This document shows positions 8,958-17,990 of a stretch of 64,000 nucleotides of DNA, one piece after another. The position numbers were made by a program, and so were the translations under genes. This stretch comes from Salinimicrobium tongyeongense. GTDB lineage: Bacteria > Bacteroidota > Bacteroidia > Flavobacteriales > Flavobacteriaceae. Every line of letters starts with the position of its first letter. Position 1 is the stretch's first letter. The notes under the pieces are model-generated. The model ran no database searches, was not told the DNA's origin, and was given only the letters and a program-made list of their open reading frames with translations. The stretch spans positions 1,612,001-1,676,000 of the forward strand of contig NZ_CP069620.1 of assembly GCF_026109735.1 (NCBI RefSeq). The letters are read 5' to 3'.

Positions 8958-9932
8958 TTACTTAATCTCTGCCGATTTAAGGATAGCTTCCAGTTCCATC
9001 ATATTTTCCCTTTTTCGTGCTGAAGGTGAGAAAGCAAAGCCCTCTAAGACAACATACCTGTCATTCTCTTCATCCAGTACAGCGTAATTTATAAATGGGC
9101 CGCCCATAAAATCTCCTCTTACTTCCCAGATCCCTTTTGACTCCCAGGCGAATTTACCGTCAATTTGAGATTCAAAAAGATATGGCGCATAAGCCGATTC
9201 TGTGACCATATAGCTGCCGTCAACCCTTCCGGGAATGTGGGTTTGCCCAATAGAGTCGCGCATCTCAATAATGTTGCCCACTATATTGGTGTCTTTTTCA
9301 ATGACATGCCTTGGAACTTCATACACCAGGATCTCCATGCTCCCGGTAGGTATGTCTTTCCTGATCCAGAAAAAATCATCGGTTTCCTTGGCGTATCGGT
9401 ATGCTGTGGGGAACTTTAAAGAAACACCCAGCTGCTCTTCCAGCTTTTCATCGCTTTTCAGGGATTTTTTGATGCGCCGCTGCTGCTCGGTAAGTTCTGT
9501 TCTCTTAAAGGTAGAAATTATTTTTTCAGCATTTTCTTCAATTAAAGAGATGATCTGTTCATTGTTCTCCCCTGTGATAAAAATGCCTTTTTGTGGCCGT
9601 GCATAAGCATTATCGGCCATTTTTATTGCCGGCTCCTGCCCTTTTTGGATGTGTAAAAATATCCTGTTCTTTCTTGCAAAACCCTGATAAGCTTCAGGTG
9701 GCATCTGGCTTAAGGAAAATAACGGCTCTTCCTGAGGCAAACCGTCTACGGGGGCGGCGAGATGTCGTCTCACGGCTTCCCCTACTTCTCCTGTCCACAG
9801 GTCATTTTCCATAATAACGCTGAGGTTATTGATGTTTCCGGAGGAATTGGCGACCACTACAGGATCTTCTTTGCCATTACCACAGCTGGTTAAAACAAAA
9901 AGAACGGAAAAAAAAGCGAAGAAATTTTTCAT
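8958..9932 (-). CDS. DUF4837-family lipoprotein
   Basis: A 324-residue protein with a lipoprotein signal (FVLTSCGNG, Cys at about residue 17), so probably anchored in the outer or inner membrane. The rest matches the DUF4837 pattern known from Bacteroidetes: alternating charged segments, LAAPVDGLPQEEPLFSL early, and conserved RKDIPTG, MVTESAY and the GIWEVRGDFMGGPF stretch in the C-terminal half. No enzymatic motif is visible. It lies 22 bp after the lytic transglycosylase and ends at a bidirectional terminator, making it the last gene of the pgk - transglycosylase run. Role unknown; a cell-envelope role is suggested by the neighbour. Confidence 0.85.
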   Translation of the reverse strand: MKNFFAFFSVLFVLTSCGNGKEDPVVVANSSGNINNLSVIMENDLWTGEVGEAVRRHLAAPVDGLPQEEPLFSLSQMPPEAYQGFARKNRIFLHIQKGQEPAIKMADNAYARPQKGIFITGENNEQIISLIEENAEKIISTFKRTELTEQQRRIKKSLKSDEKLEEQLGVSLKFPTAYRYAKETDDFFWIRKDIPTGSMEILVYEVPRHVIEKDTNIVGNIIEMRDSIGQTHIPGRVDGSYMVTESAYAPYLFESQIDGKFAWESKGIWEVRGDFMGGPFINYAVLDEENDRYVVLEGFAFSPSARKRENMMELEAILKSAEIK

Positions 9933-9954
9933 AGATCGAATTTAAGCGGGCGCA

Positions 9955-11529
9955 TTACCCGTCTGAGAGTTTAAGTTTCATTCCGGGTTTTAGCCGGTTG
10001 CTGTTCATATTATTCAGGCTCTTTATTTGTTTTACAGTAACGCCCGGAAATTTCTTGGAAATGCTCCAAAGGGAATCCCCGTGCTTTACCGTATAAGTCT
10101 TTACAGAAGAAGAATTATCGGCTGTAGCCGAATTTTTCCGCGGATAAATCAGCAGTCTTTGCCCTATTCGCAAATTATTGCTCCTCAGGTTGTTCCATCG
10201 CTTTATCTGGCTGACTCCCACTCCATATCTTTCTGCTATTTTTCCGAGGTAATCTCCACGCCTCACCCTGTACCTTAAGGTAGATTCGGGTTGTGTGAGC
10301 CCGGGTAAAGCCTCTTCTTTCTTTTCTTCAAGTGCCTGGGCATACCCGTAAATCGCCTCTTCATTGTTCACAAAGAGCCCGGTTTTGTTTCGGGGTAACC
10401 TAAGGGAGTATTTTTCGTCTTCCACAAAAGGGATAACATCAAGCTTGTAGCTGGGATTAAGGAACTGCAGCATTTCTTTTTCTACGCCGGTGACCTGTGA
10501 AATTTGCTCAAAAGTGAGCATCTTCTTTGGGTGAATGGTATCAGTTTCAAAATAAGTGGTTCTTGGGTGAGGAGGCTGAAAACCGTGTTCTTCGGCATAT
10601 TCAAAGATGTACATGGTAGCCAGGAAGGCAGGCACATATCCTGCTGTTTCACGTGGAAGATAAGGCCTAAGGTTCCAGTAATTGGTAGAACCTCCGCTAC
10701 GCCTTATGGCTTTGGAAACATTTCCCGGGCCCGAGTTGTAAGAAGCCAACACAAGGTCCCAGTCTTCAAAAACCCGGTAAAGGGTAGAAAGATATTGAGC
10801 CGCCGCTTCGGTAGACATGATAGGGTCCATTCGTTCATCTACATAGGAGCTCACATCAAGGCCGTGCATTTTACCCGTCGCAAACATGAACTGCCACAGC
10901 CCTGTTGCGCCCACGCGAGATCTCGCACGCGGATTAAGCGCCGATTCCACAATGGCCAGGTATTTTATTTCAAGCGGGATATTGTATAGGTCAAGCTTCT
11001 GCTCAAAGAGGGGAAAATAATAAGTGCTTAAAGCCATTAACCGCTCCATCCCCTTTTTGTTTCTCTTGAGGTAAGACTTGATCACATTCTCAAGCAAAGG
11101 GTTGTATTCAACGTTAAAAGGGGTCTTGGCATTCAGCTTTTGCAGCCTTAACTTTAAAGTATCGGTAGGTAGATCATCAAAAACTACCTCGCTGTACTCC
11201 TGATTTAGCAGGGAGTCTTTCAAATCCATGTACAAACTGGATTCAAACAACTCCTGCTGCCACAAAGAATCTATGGCAGCAGCACCTGCGTCGTCTAAAA
11301 GGGCAAAAACAAGGGAGTCTTTGATGATCTTATGTACCGGGACCCTGTTTGCAAGGTCTACGTCATCGCTATCGAGTAGAAGGAAGAAGTCCTGTTCGGG
11401 AAGCCTTATGGTATCGCCGGTTTCTTTGTTCTCCTGTCCATCCACATTCTTTTCCCCTTCTTTTTTGTTTTGGGCAAAAGCAGCTACAGACATGAGTAGC
11501 ATTAAAAATGGCAAAATTTGTTTCATCAT
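9955..11529 (-). CDS. MltD-like lytic transglycosylase with two LysM domains
   Basis: A 524-residue exported enzyme: signal peptide ending AAFAQ, a long linker region, an SLT (family 1) domain, then two LysM repeats at the C-terminus. The catalytic Glu is in AIVESALNPRARS, followed by GATGLWQFM and ASYNSGPGNV, all diagnostic of Slt/MltD-type transglycosylases, which cut the MurNAc-GlcNAc bond to give anhydromuropeptides. The LysM copies begin YRVRRGDYLGKIAERYG and YTVKHGDSLWSISKKF. An in-frame TTG occurs five codons upstream of the double ATG (11524-11529); the ATG is preferred. It follows pgk by about 50 bp. Confidence 0.92.
   Translation of the reverse strand: MMKQILPFLMLLMSVAAFAQNKKEGEKNVDGQENKETGDTIRLPEQDFFLLLDSDDVDLANRVPVHKIIKDSLVFALLDDAGAAAIDSLWQQELFESSLYMDLKDSLLNQEYSEVVFDDLPTDTLKLRLQKLNAKTPFNVEYNPLLENVIKSYLKRNKKGMERLMALSTYYFPLFEQKLDLYNIPLEIKYLAIVESALNPRARSRVGATGLWQFMFATGKMHGLDVSSYVDERMDPIMSTEAAAQYLSTLYRVFEDWDLVLASYNSGPGNVSKAIRRSGGSTNYWNLRPYLPRETAGYVPAFLATMYIFEYAEEHGFQPPHPRTTYFETDTIHPKKMLTFEQISQVTGVEKEMLQFLNPSYKLDVIPFVEDEKYSLRLPRNKTGLFVNNEEAIYGYAQALEEKKEEALPGLTQPESTLRYRVRRGDYLGKIAERYGVGVSQIKRWNNLRSNNLRIGQRLLIYPRKNSATADNSSSVKTYTVKHGDSLWSISKKFPGVTVKQIKSLNNMNSNRLKPGMKLKLSDG
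10645..10660. promoter_or_regulatory. possible third parS-like 16-mer inside the transglycosylase gene
   Basis: TGTTTCACGTGGAAGA matches the relaxed ParB target TGTTYCACGTGRAACA at 15 of 16 positions. It lies in coding sequence 5.4 kb from the stronger pair beside mnmG. Its coding location means chance or codon usage could explain it; binding is unproven. Confidence 0.35.
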
Positions 11530-11580
11530 AAAGTCATTTCTCAAAAAACAGTACTTTTTTCCTTCAATTATCGTACCTCT

Positions 11581-12765
11581 TTATTTTTTTAACGCTTCAA
11601 TTCCCGGTAAACTTTTTCCTTCCAGCATTTCCAGCATGGCGCCACCGCCTGTAGAAACGTAGCTTACCTGGTCTTCAAGGCCAAATTGTTTAACCGCAGC
11701 AACAGAATCTCCTCCCCCTACAAGTGAGAAGGCGCCTTTTTTGGTAGCGGCAGCAATATGCTCTCCCACAGCAATGGTTCCCTTGGCAAAAGGCGGCATT
11801 TCAAAAACACCCATTGGGCCGTTCCACAAGATGGTTTTTGATTCTTCAAGAATTTGTCCGTACTTCTTCACGGTGTCGGGGCCTATGTCAAGTCCCATCC
11901 AGCCATCAGGAATATCGTTAACCGAAACAATTTTGGTGTCGGCTTCTTCCGAAAAAGAATCGGCTACTACCGCATCAACGGGCAGGTGAATCTTTACTCC
12001 TTTTTCTTCGGCTTTTCTAAGAATTTCAAGTGCCAGTTCCAGTTTATCGTCTTCAACCAGAGAATTTCCGATGCTTCCGCCCTGGGCTTTAGTGAAAGTA
12101 TATGTCATTCCGCCGCCAATGATCAGGTGGTCGATCTTGTCCAGGATATTCTCAATCACAGTGATCTTGGTAGATACTTTGGCACCACCCAAAACTGCAG
12201 TCACCGGTTTTTCAGAATTCCCCAATACTTTTTCAAGACTGTCAATTTCCTTGGCGAGCAACGCTCCCAAACATTTATCTTCAAAATAATTAGCCACGAT
12301 AGTGGTAGAGGCATGTGCACGATGTGCTGTTCCAAAGGCATCATTTACGTAAATGTCTCCCAGGGCAGACAGTTTTTTTGCAAATTCTTCATCGCCTTTT
12401 TCTTCTTCCGCGTGAAAGCGCAGGTTTTCAAGCAATAATACCTCCCCGGGTTTAAGCGCTTTTGCAGCCTGTTGTGCCTTTTCACCAACAGATTCATCTA
12501 CAAATTTCACTTGGGTCCCAAGAATTTCTGAAGCCTTACTAACTATATGCTGCAGGGAATTCTTCTTATCAACTCCTTTTGGACGCCCCAGGTGAGACAT
12601 AAGAATAGCGCTGCCGCCATCTTTCAAAATTTTATCTATGGTTGGTTTTGCGCCCTCAATTCGGCTGGTATCACCAACCTCCTGTTGTTCGTTTAGAGGA
12701 ACGTTGAAATCTACCCTTATCAGGGCTTTTTTATCCTTAAAATTATAGTCATTAATAGTTTTCAT
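11581..12765 (-). CDS. pgk: phosphoglycerate kinase
   Basis: Glycolytic enzyme interconverting 1,3-bisphosphoglycerate plus ADP and 3-phosphoglycerate plus ATP. Its 394 residues are typical. The PGK signature RVDFNVPLN is at the N-terminus (residues 17-25), followed by LMSHLGRPKG, the substrate-binding ENLRFHAEEEKGD segment, NDAFGTAHRAHAS, and the C-terminal nucleotide-binding GGGDSVAAV and STGGGAMLE loops. It heads a run with the lytic transglycosylase and DUF4837 gene and diverges from holB across about 70 bp. Confidence 0.98.
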   Translation of the reverse strand: MKTINDYNFKDKKALIRVDFNVPLNEQQEVGDTSRIEGAKPTIDKILKDGGSAILMSHLGRPKGVDKKNSLQHIVSKASEILGTQVKFVDESVGEKAQQAAKALKPGEVLLLENLRFHAEEEKGDEEFAKKLSALGDIYVNDAFGTAHRAHASTTIVANYFEDKCLGALLAKEIDSLEKVLGNSEKPVTAVLGGAKVSTKITVIENILDKIDHLIIGGGMTYTFTKAQGGSIGNSLVEDDKLELALEILRKAEEKGVKIHLPVDAVVADSFSEEADTKIVSVNDIPDGWMGLDIGPDTVKKYGQILEESKTILWNGPMGVFEMPPFAKGTIAVGEHIAAATKKGAFSLVGGGDSVAAVKQFGLEDQVSYVSTGGGAMLEMLEGKSLPGIEALKK

Positions 12766-12824
12766 ACAGCTGATTTTAGCTTAAATTAAATAATTCTCTA
12801 AGATATAAAAGTGTGAAGAAATTT

Positions 12825-12832
12825 TATCTTTG
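12825..12832 (+). promoter_or_regulatory. -7 box only 3 bp before the holB start codon
   Basis: TATCTTTG followed by C is a perfect TAnnTTTG match. It ends at 12832 and the holB ATG begins at 12836, so the transcript would start at or within a few bases of the initiation codon, implying a leaderless or nearly leaderless mRNA. Confidence 0.55.
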
Positions 12833-12835
12833 CTT

Positions 12836-13984
12836 ATGCTATTTTCTGAAGTTTTAGGCCTTCCGCACATAAAGAATCACCTTACCACAACGGTAGATAA
12901 CAACCGGATTCCTCATGCCCAGTTATTTGTAGGTTCTTCGGGCAGCGGAACGCTTCCCATGGCAATTGCCTACGCCCAATACGTGCTTTGTCAAAACACC
13001 AATGCCGAGAATAATACCGGAAATGACTCCTGTAACCTGAAAATGAACAGGCTGTCGCACCCCGATCTACATTTTGCTTACCCTGTAGCCAATAACGACA
13101 AGGTAAAAAAGAATGCCGTTTCTTCTCATTTCACAGAAGAATGGCGGCAATTTGTAGCACAGGAACCTTACGGAAACCTCTTTGACTGGTACCAAAAGCT
13201 GGGAATTGAGAACAAACAGGGAAAAATAGGTGTAGATGAAGCCCAGGATATCGTAAAATCCCTCTCCCTTAAGTCTTACGAGGGCGGCTACAAAGTGATG
13301 ATCATCTGGATGGCCGAAAAAATGAACGACAGCTGCGCCAACAAATTGCTGAAGCTTATAGAAGAACCGCCTCAAAAAACCCTTTTTCTGCTGATTACTG
13401 AAGAAGAAGAGAGCATCATTCAAACCATAAGGTCCAGATGTCAAATTCTGCATTTCCCGCCAATCAATGAAGCTGTAATAGCCGAAGGCCTTGTGCAAAG
13501 GGAAAACTGCGATCGTGCCAAAGCCCTCACCATTGCCCACCGCGCCAACGGCAACTTCAACAATGCGCTGCACATCCTCAAACAACATTCTGGCGACGAG
13601 CAGTTTGAAGAATGGTTTATTTCGTGGGTGAGAACCGCTTTTAAGGCCAAAGGCGACAAAACCGCCCTCTCAGACCTGCTCGCCTGGAGCGAAATGATCG
13701 CAGGGACGGGAAGGGAAGTACAAAAGAAATTCCTGCTCTTTTGTATGGATTTCTTCAGGCAGGCCCTCATGTACAACTACAAGGCAAAAAACCTGGTTTT
13801 TTTGGAACCCCAAACCAGCGGATTCAAATTAGAGAAATTTGCTCCTTTCATTACCGGGAACAACATTACCGGGATCACCAGAGAACTCGAAGATGCCATG
13901 TACCACATCGAAAGGAACGGAAATGCCAAGATCATTCTCACAGATCTTTCCATAAAACTCACCCGACTCATTCACAAAAATTAG
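12836..13984 (+). CDS. holB: DNA polymerase III delta-prime-like clamp-loader subunit
   Basis: A 382-residue AAA+ protein of the clamp loader, which opens and loads the sliding clamp. Seen: PHAQLFVGSSGSGTLPMA, where the normal Walker A lysine is absent (as in other delta-prime subunits, which do not hydrolyse ATP), a shortened Cys cluster (two close Cys near residues 50-65 instead of four), and the highly conserved KLLKLIEEPP and IRSRCQ segments (sensor and SRC-type motif). Start MLFSEVLGLPHIKNHL is the family N-terminus; two extra in-frame codons upstream begin with TTG inside the promoter box. It precedes a DoxX gene by 6 bp. Confidence 0.93.
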   Translation: MLFSEVLGLPHIKNHLTTTVDNNRIPHAQLFVGSSGSGTLPMAIAYAQYVLCQNTNAENNTGNDSCNLKMNRLSHPDLHFAYPVANNDKVKKNAVSSHFTEEWRQFVAQEPYGNLFDWYQKLGIENKQGKIGVDEAQDIVKSLSLKSYEGGYKVMIIWMAEKMNDSCANKLLKLIEEPPQKTLFLLITEEEESIIQTIRSRCQILHFPPINEAVIAEGLVQRENCDRAKALTIAHRANGNFNNALHILKQHSGDEQFEEWFISWVRTAFKAKGDKTALSDLLAWSEMIAGTGREVQKKFLLFCMDFFRQALMYNYKAKNLVFLEPQTSGFKLEKFAPFITGNNITGITRELEDAMYHIERNGNAKIILTDLSIKLTRLIHKN

Positions 13985-13990
13985 TGCATT

Positions 13991-14383
13991 ATGGACAATT
14001 TTATCCCAAACATCCCGGTCTATTTGATTCTCATATTCACCATCATCACCTTTCTACAATCGGGTCTTGATAAATTGTTCAACTGGAGCGGCAACTACGA
14101 GTGGCTTACCGGTCATTTTAAAGGCACTTTCATGGGAGGAATGGTCTCTCTGCTCCTGGGCATCATCCTGGTGCTCGAAATCATAACAGGGCTGGTGGCA
14201 TTGGTGGCCATATTTACCCTAAACAATGATCCGGCACTGGCACTTTGGGCACTGGTCCTGGCTGCCATTACCCTTCTCATGCTGCTATTTGGGCAAAGAG
14301 TGGCAAACGATTACGCCGGTGCGTTTACCATTGTTGGTTATTTCATGGTCATTATCTTCGGGATCTTTCTGGTTACCGCATAA
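13991..14383 (+). CDS. DoxX-family membrane protein
   Basis: A 130-residue protein with four predicted membrane helices (about residues 8-25, 48-72, 76-96, 104-128). The FLQSGLDKLFNWSGNYEWL segment after the first helix is typical of DoxX-like proteins in Bacteroidetes. DoxX relatives are linked to redox or quinone functions, but this subfamily is uncharacterised. It follows holB by 6 bp and probably shares its transcript, ending at the hairpin immediately downstream. Confidence 0.82.
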   Translation: MDNFIPNIPVYLILIFTIITFLQSGLDKLFNWSGNYEWLTGHFKGTFMGGMVSLLLGIILVLEIITGLVALVAIFTLNNDPALALWALVLAAITLLMLLFGQRVANDYAGAFTIVGYFMVIIFGIFLVTA

Positions 14384-14384
14384 A

Positions 14385-14425
14385 AAAACTGCCTTAAAAG
14401 CACATTTCTCTTAAGGCAGCCTCTT
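14385..14425. terminator. bidirectional terminator between DoxX and OmpH genes
   Basis: CTGCCTTAA (14389-14397) and TTAAGGCAG (14411-14419) form a 9-bp stem. An A6 run lies on the left, giving a U-tract for the minus-strand OmpH transcript, and CTCTTTT on the right gives a weaker one for the plus strand. Confidence 0.8.
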
Positions 14426-14442
14426 TTAATTCCTGAAATATT

Positions 14443-14979
14443 TTACTCGGTCACGGCAGCATCTTCCTGCGTAACCCCTCTGCTTTCGTTAAGCTCGGTT
14501 AAAATCTCCTGGGTAATATCAAGCCCTTCTTTGGCATACATGATATTAGCCGATTCATTTGACCCGAAGATGTAAGTGTAGTTGTTTTCTTCGCCATAAA
14601 CTTTTACAAAATCTTTCACTTTTGTGATAAGCGAATCAATCACCTGGTCTCCCTCCTGTCTCAACTGCCCGCTTCTCATTTGCTGTTGCTGCTGAAGCAT
14701 TTGTTGCTTCCTCATCAATTCCTCCTGTGCTGCCTGCCTTTCAGCTTCAGACATTGTTGCCGCGTTATCCCTAAAGGCCATTACTTCCTGCTGAAATCCC
14801 TGTGCAGCCGAATCAAGTTCTTTTTTCAGGCTTTCTGACCTCTGGTTGAAATCTGCTTCCACTTCTTTCATTTCTGAATACTCCTGAATAAGAACAGTAG
14901 TATCTACATAAGCGGTTTTGTCATTATTGCATCCGGTGAATATCGCTCCCAGTGAAAGGGCTAATAATAATTTTTTCAT
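14443..14979 (-). CDS. OmpH/Skp-family periplasmic chaperone-like protein
   Basis: A 178-residue protein with signal peptide; IFTGC near residue 17 looks like a lipobox, so it may be a lipoprotein. AYVDTTVLIQEYSEMKEVEADF begins the OmpH domain, followed by a long Gln-rich coiled coil (MRKQQMLQQQQQM, residues 88-105), then the closing KDFVKVYGEENNYTYIFGSNE segment of the Skp fold. Skp proteins chaperone outer-membrane proteins in the periplasm. The length and the coiled coil support the call. A TACTTTTG promoter box lies about 25 bp upstream and a terminator just downstream, so it is a single-gene unit. Confidence 0.9.
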   Translation of the reverse strand: MKKLLLALSLGAIFTGCNNDKTAYVDTTVLIQEYSEMKEVEADFNQRSESLKKELDSAAQGFQQEVMAFRDNAATMSEAERQAAQEELMRKQQMLQQQQQMRSGQLRQEGDQVIDSLITKVKDFVKVYGEENNYTYIFGSNESANIMYAKEGLDITQEILTELNESRGVTQEDAAVTE

Positions 14980-15003
14980 GTTGAAGTTTGTTTAGTTTCG
15001 CCG

Positions 15004-15011
15004 CAAAAGTA
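15004..15011 (-). promoter_or_regulatory. -7 box upstream of OmpH-like gene
   Basis: Minus-strand TACTTTTG followed by C matches TAnnTTTG and lies 24 bp before the start codon. Confidence 0.55.
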
Positions 15012-15102
15012 AGAAAGCATTTCCATTCCTTATCGAAAATGCCAGATTTCTGAAGCAATAAAATAAATAAATGGTTATGTGAAATAAAATTTAAAAAAGT
15101 TA

Positions 15103-15121
15103 TCAAAAATGGCTTTTTTAG
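15103..15121. repeat. degenerate copy of the dispersed 19-bp palindrome
   Basis: TCAAAAATGGCTTTTTTAG matches the left arm of the palindrome TCAAAAATGNCATTTTTGA exactly and the right arm partly; it is followed by AGGTATTT, which also follows the copy at 29030. The 230-bp spacer (14980-15209) otherwise holds only the OmpH promoter. Confidence 0.55.
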
Positions 15122-15209
15122 AAGGTATTTATTGGCTGCAGACTCAAAAAGACGACCTCCAACATCATCTTCCGAAGAAAACGCTCTTAAATCGCTTTAA
15201 AATGCGGTT

Positions 15210-16067
15210 TTAGTGTTTTTTTCTGAAGAAGTACGCCACCGAAGAATAGTTTCCTGAAGATTTAGCCTTAAAATTGGATACAGCACCATTCCAAACCGCT
15301 TTCAGTACATTTGAAGAACCTGAAGCATATTTTTCAGAAAGCAGGCTTACATAAAATGAATCGAAAAAAAGCCCTTTTTGAGTGTTAAGCAAAAACCCCG
15401 CTGCATTAAAAATCTTTTTCATCGCTGAAGGGGAAAAATGATATAGGTGACGCGGCACATCAAAAGCCGCCCAATCTTCTTTATATTTTTCTGCATCGTA
15501 ACTTTTAAAATTTGGTACGGCAATAATGAGGAGCCCGTCGGGTTTTAATAATCTGTGCAATTCCTCAATCTGTTCTTCAAGATGCGGCACATGTTCCAGA
15601 ACATGCCACATGGTGATTACATCAAATTTTTCTGAAGCAAACAAAGAGGTTTCTTCCTGCAACTCCACTCCTTTTTTTAAAGCCAGTTCGCGAGCCCCGG
15701 GATTGGGTTCAGATCCAAAAACCTTCCACCCCCTGTTTTTGCCCGCGAGTAAAAAATCTCCCGTTCCGGCACCAATATCCAGAACTTTTAACTCTCCCGA
15801 CTTTTCATTAGCTATCCAATTCAATTTCCTGGAAAGCATCATGTTTTTTACCTGCTGATAAACCTTATCGAAAATTCCCTTTTTTGAATCGGTATGGGAG
15901 ATATACTTTTCACTCTTATAATAATCGGGCAAACGATCAAGATCGGGTCTTGGAAAAGTTGCTAAAAGATCGAGGCCTTTTGCTTTTCTCAACTCAAAAG
16001 ACTCCCCGCTTACCGTATGGTCTTTGCATACAAATTCAGGTTGATCAGAAAAAATTAGTGGCAACAT
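15210..16067 (-). CDS. class I SAM-dependent methyltransferase
   Basis: A 285-residue methyltransferase of the Methyltransf_23 type. SAM motif I is VLDIGAGTGDFLLAGKNRG (around residues 96-114), followed by a conserved acidic residue in SEPNP, the motif DVITMWHVLEHVPHLEEQI, and LLKPDGLLIIAVPN. The N-terminal FPRPDLDRLPDYYKSEKYISH segment is recurrent in Bacteroidetes members of this type; substrate unknown. It is last in the run DUF4175 - ybeY - mnmG and is separated from mnmG by 41 bp that contain a parS-like site. Confidence 0.87.
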   Translation of the reverse strand: MLPLIFSDQPEFVCKDHTVSGESFELRKAKGLDLLATFPRPDLDRLPDYYKSEKYISHTDSKKGIFDKVYQQVKNMMLSRKLNWIANEKSGELKVLDIGAGTGDFLLAGKNRGWKVFGSEPNPGARELALKKGVELQEETSLFASEKFDVITMWHVLEHVPHLEEQIEELHRLLKPDGLLIIAVPNFKSYDAEKYKEDWAAFDVPRHLYHFSPSAMKKIFNAAGFLLNTQKGLFFDSFYVSLLSEKYASGSSNVLKAVWNGAVSNFKAKSSGNYSSVAYFFRKKH

Positions 16068-16084
16068 TGAAAGTTTTTAGAAGA

Positions 16085-16100
16085 TGTTCCACGTGGAACG
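16085..16100. promoter_or_regulatory. parS-like site downstream of mnmG
   Basis: TGTTCCACGTGGAACG, 15 of 16 positions of the palindromic ParB-binding site TGTTCCACGTGGAACA. It lies in the 41-bp spacer between the methyltransferase and mnmG, 1.9 kb from a perfect copy on the other side of mnmG. Confidence 0.75.
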
Positions 16101-16108
16101 ATTAAGAT

Positions 16109-17980
16109 TTACCGCCCCATATATACCAGTAAAACCGAAATGTCATTCGGGCTCACCCCGCTAATCCTGGAAGCCTGGGATACCGAGGTGGGTTTGACTT
16201 TTTTCAGTTTTTCACGGGCTTCATAAGACATAGATTTGATCCTGGAATAATCAAAATCATTCGGGATTTTGATTCCTTCCAACCTGTGAAGTTTGTCGGC
16301 ATTGTTCTTTTCCTTTTCAATATATCCTGAATACTTCACCTGAATTTCGGTTTGCTCCAGCACTTCTTCTCCCAATTCATTTTCCTGAATATATTCCTCT
16401 ACTCCGCTAAAATTCCGGATATCCTGCATGTCAATATTCGGCCTTGAAAAGACTTTAAAGATCTTATCACTTTGCTTCATGGGTGCCGAATTATTTTTCT
16501 CCAAAACAACATTTGCTTCTTCAGGCACAACGCTGGTGTCTTTCAAAAATTCAACAAAAGCATGTGATTTGGATTTCTTCTCCTCCATCTTCTGAAGCCT
16601 ATTTTCCGAAGCCAGTCCTATTTTATAAGATTTCTCGGTAAGCCTGAAATCTGCATTATCCTGTCTTAACAGGGTGCGATATTCAGCTCTTGAAGTAAAC
16701 ATACGGTATGGCTCTTCGGTACCTTTTGTAATAAGATCGTCTATAAGAACCCCAATATAAGCTTCGCTGCGCTGCAGGATAAATTCCTCTTTTTCCTGCA
16801 CTTTTAAAGCAGCATTGATACCGGCGATCAAACCTTGTGAACCTGCTTCTTCATAACCTGTGGTCCCGTTGATTTGTCCGGCAAAATAAAGTCCGCTCAC
16901 CAGTTTCGTTTCCAGGGTATGTTTTAGCTGCGTGGGTGGGAAATAATCGTATTCAATGGCATAACCCGGCCTAAAAAATTTGACATTTTCAAATCCGGCG
17001 ACTGAACGCAGAGCTTTAAACTGCACATCTTCGGGCAGCGAAGTTGAGAATCCGTTGATGTACATTTCCACCGTATTCCAGCCTTCTGGTTCTATAAAAA
17101 GCTGATGCCTGTCTTTATCGGCAAAACGATTGATCTTATCTTCGATTGAAGGGCAATACCGCGGACCAATACTTTTGATCCTTCCATTAAACATTGGGGA
17201 ACGATCAAAGCCTTCCTTTAAAAGATCATGCACCTCGGGGGAGGTATAAGACATATAACAGGATCGTTGTTTTGAGAGGGGTTTTGTTTCGTCAAGATAT
17301 GAGAATTTAGCCGGTACATCATCGCCCGGCTGCTCAATCATTTTTGAATAATCTAAAGATCTTCCATCAACACGCGGCGGAGTTCCGGTTTTCATTCTTC
17401 CGGCTTCAAATCCTAACTGAACCAATTCTTCGGTAATTCCCGTAGCTGCCCTTTCTCCTGCTCTACCACCTCCAAATTGTTTTTCACCAATATGAATAAG
17501 TCCGTTTAAAAAAGTACCATTGGTAAGGATGACAGACTTCGCTTTAATCTCAATTCCCAGGGAAGTTTTTACTCCTACAACTTTATCAGCTTCAATAAGG
17601 AGCCCCGACACCATCTCCTGGTAAAAATCGAGGTTAGCTGTGGCTTCCAGCCTAAGGCGCCAATGTTCGGCAAACATCATTCGGTCGCTCTGCACCCTGG
17701 GACTCCACATAGCAGGCCCTTTAGATTTATTGAGCATCTTGAACTGTATCGCGCTGGTGTCACTTACCAAACCGCTATAGCCTCCAAGTGCATCAATCTC
17801 CCGAACAATCTGACCTTTTGCGATCCCGCCCATTGCAGGATTACAGCTCATTTGCGCAATATTCTGCAGGTTCATGGTCACCAATAGCGTGCTGCAACCC
17901 ATGTTGGCTGCGGCCGCTGCGGCCTCACTCCCGGCATGGCCGGCCCCTACAACTATAACATCATATCTTTCCTGAAACAT
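16109..17980 (-). CDS. mnmG: tRNA uridine-5-carboxymethylaminomethyl(34) synthesis enzyme MnmG
   Basis: FAD-dependent partner of MnmE that installs the cmnm5 group on U34 of certain tRNAs. The 623 residues fit. FAD motif VVGAGHAGSEAAAAAANMG is at residues 10-28, then SCNPAMGGIAKGQIVREIDALGG in two conserved blocks, GTPPRVDGRSLDY, and the MFTSRAEYR and DNADFRL signatures of the C-terminal half. It is preceded by ybeY with a 10-bp gap and flanked on both sides by parS-like sites. In many bacteria mnmG (gidA) lies near the replication origin. Confidence 0.97.
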   Translation of the reverse strand: MFQERYDVIVVGAGHAGSEAAAAAANMGCSTLLVTMNLQNIAQMSCNPAMGGIAKGQIVREIDALGGYSGLVSDTSAIQFKMLNKSKGPAMWSPRVQSDRMMFAEHWRLRLEATANLDFYQEMVSGLLIEADKVVGVKTSLGIEIKAKSVILTNGTFLNGLIHIGEKQFGGGRAGERAATGITEELVQLGFEAGRMKTGTPPRVDGRSLDYSKMIEQPGDDVPAKFSYLDETKPLSKQRSCYMSYTSPEVHDLLKEGFDRSPMFNGRIKSIGPRYCPSIEDKINRFADKDRHQLFIEPEGWNTVEMYINGFSTSLPEDVQFKALRSVAGFENVKFFRPGYAIEYDYFPPTQLKHTLETKLVSGLYFAGQINGTTGYEEAGSQGLIAGINAALKVQEKEEFILQRSEAYIGVLIDDLITKGTEEPYRMFTSRAEYRTLLRQDNADFRLTEKSYKIGLASENRLQKMEEKKSKSHAFVEFLKDTSVVPEEANVVLEKNNSAPMKQSDKIFKVFSRPNIDMQDIRNFSGVEEYIQENELGEEVLEQTEIQVKYSGYIEKEKNNADKLHRLEGIKIPNDFDYSRIKSMSYEAREKLKKVKPTSVSQASRISGVSPNDISVLLVYMGR

Positions 17981-17990
17981 ATATTCTCTT

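Noticed and set aside
10504-10989. 161-codon frame antisense to the lytic transglycosylase
   Set aside because: Overlaps the conserved SLT domain on the other strand; no homology that I recognise and no promoter.
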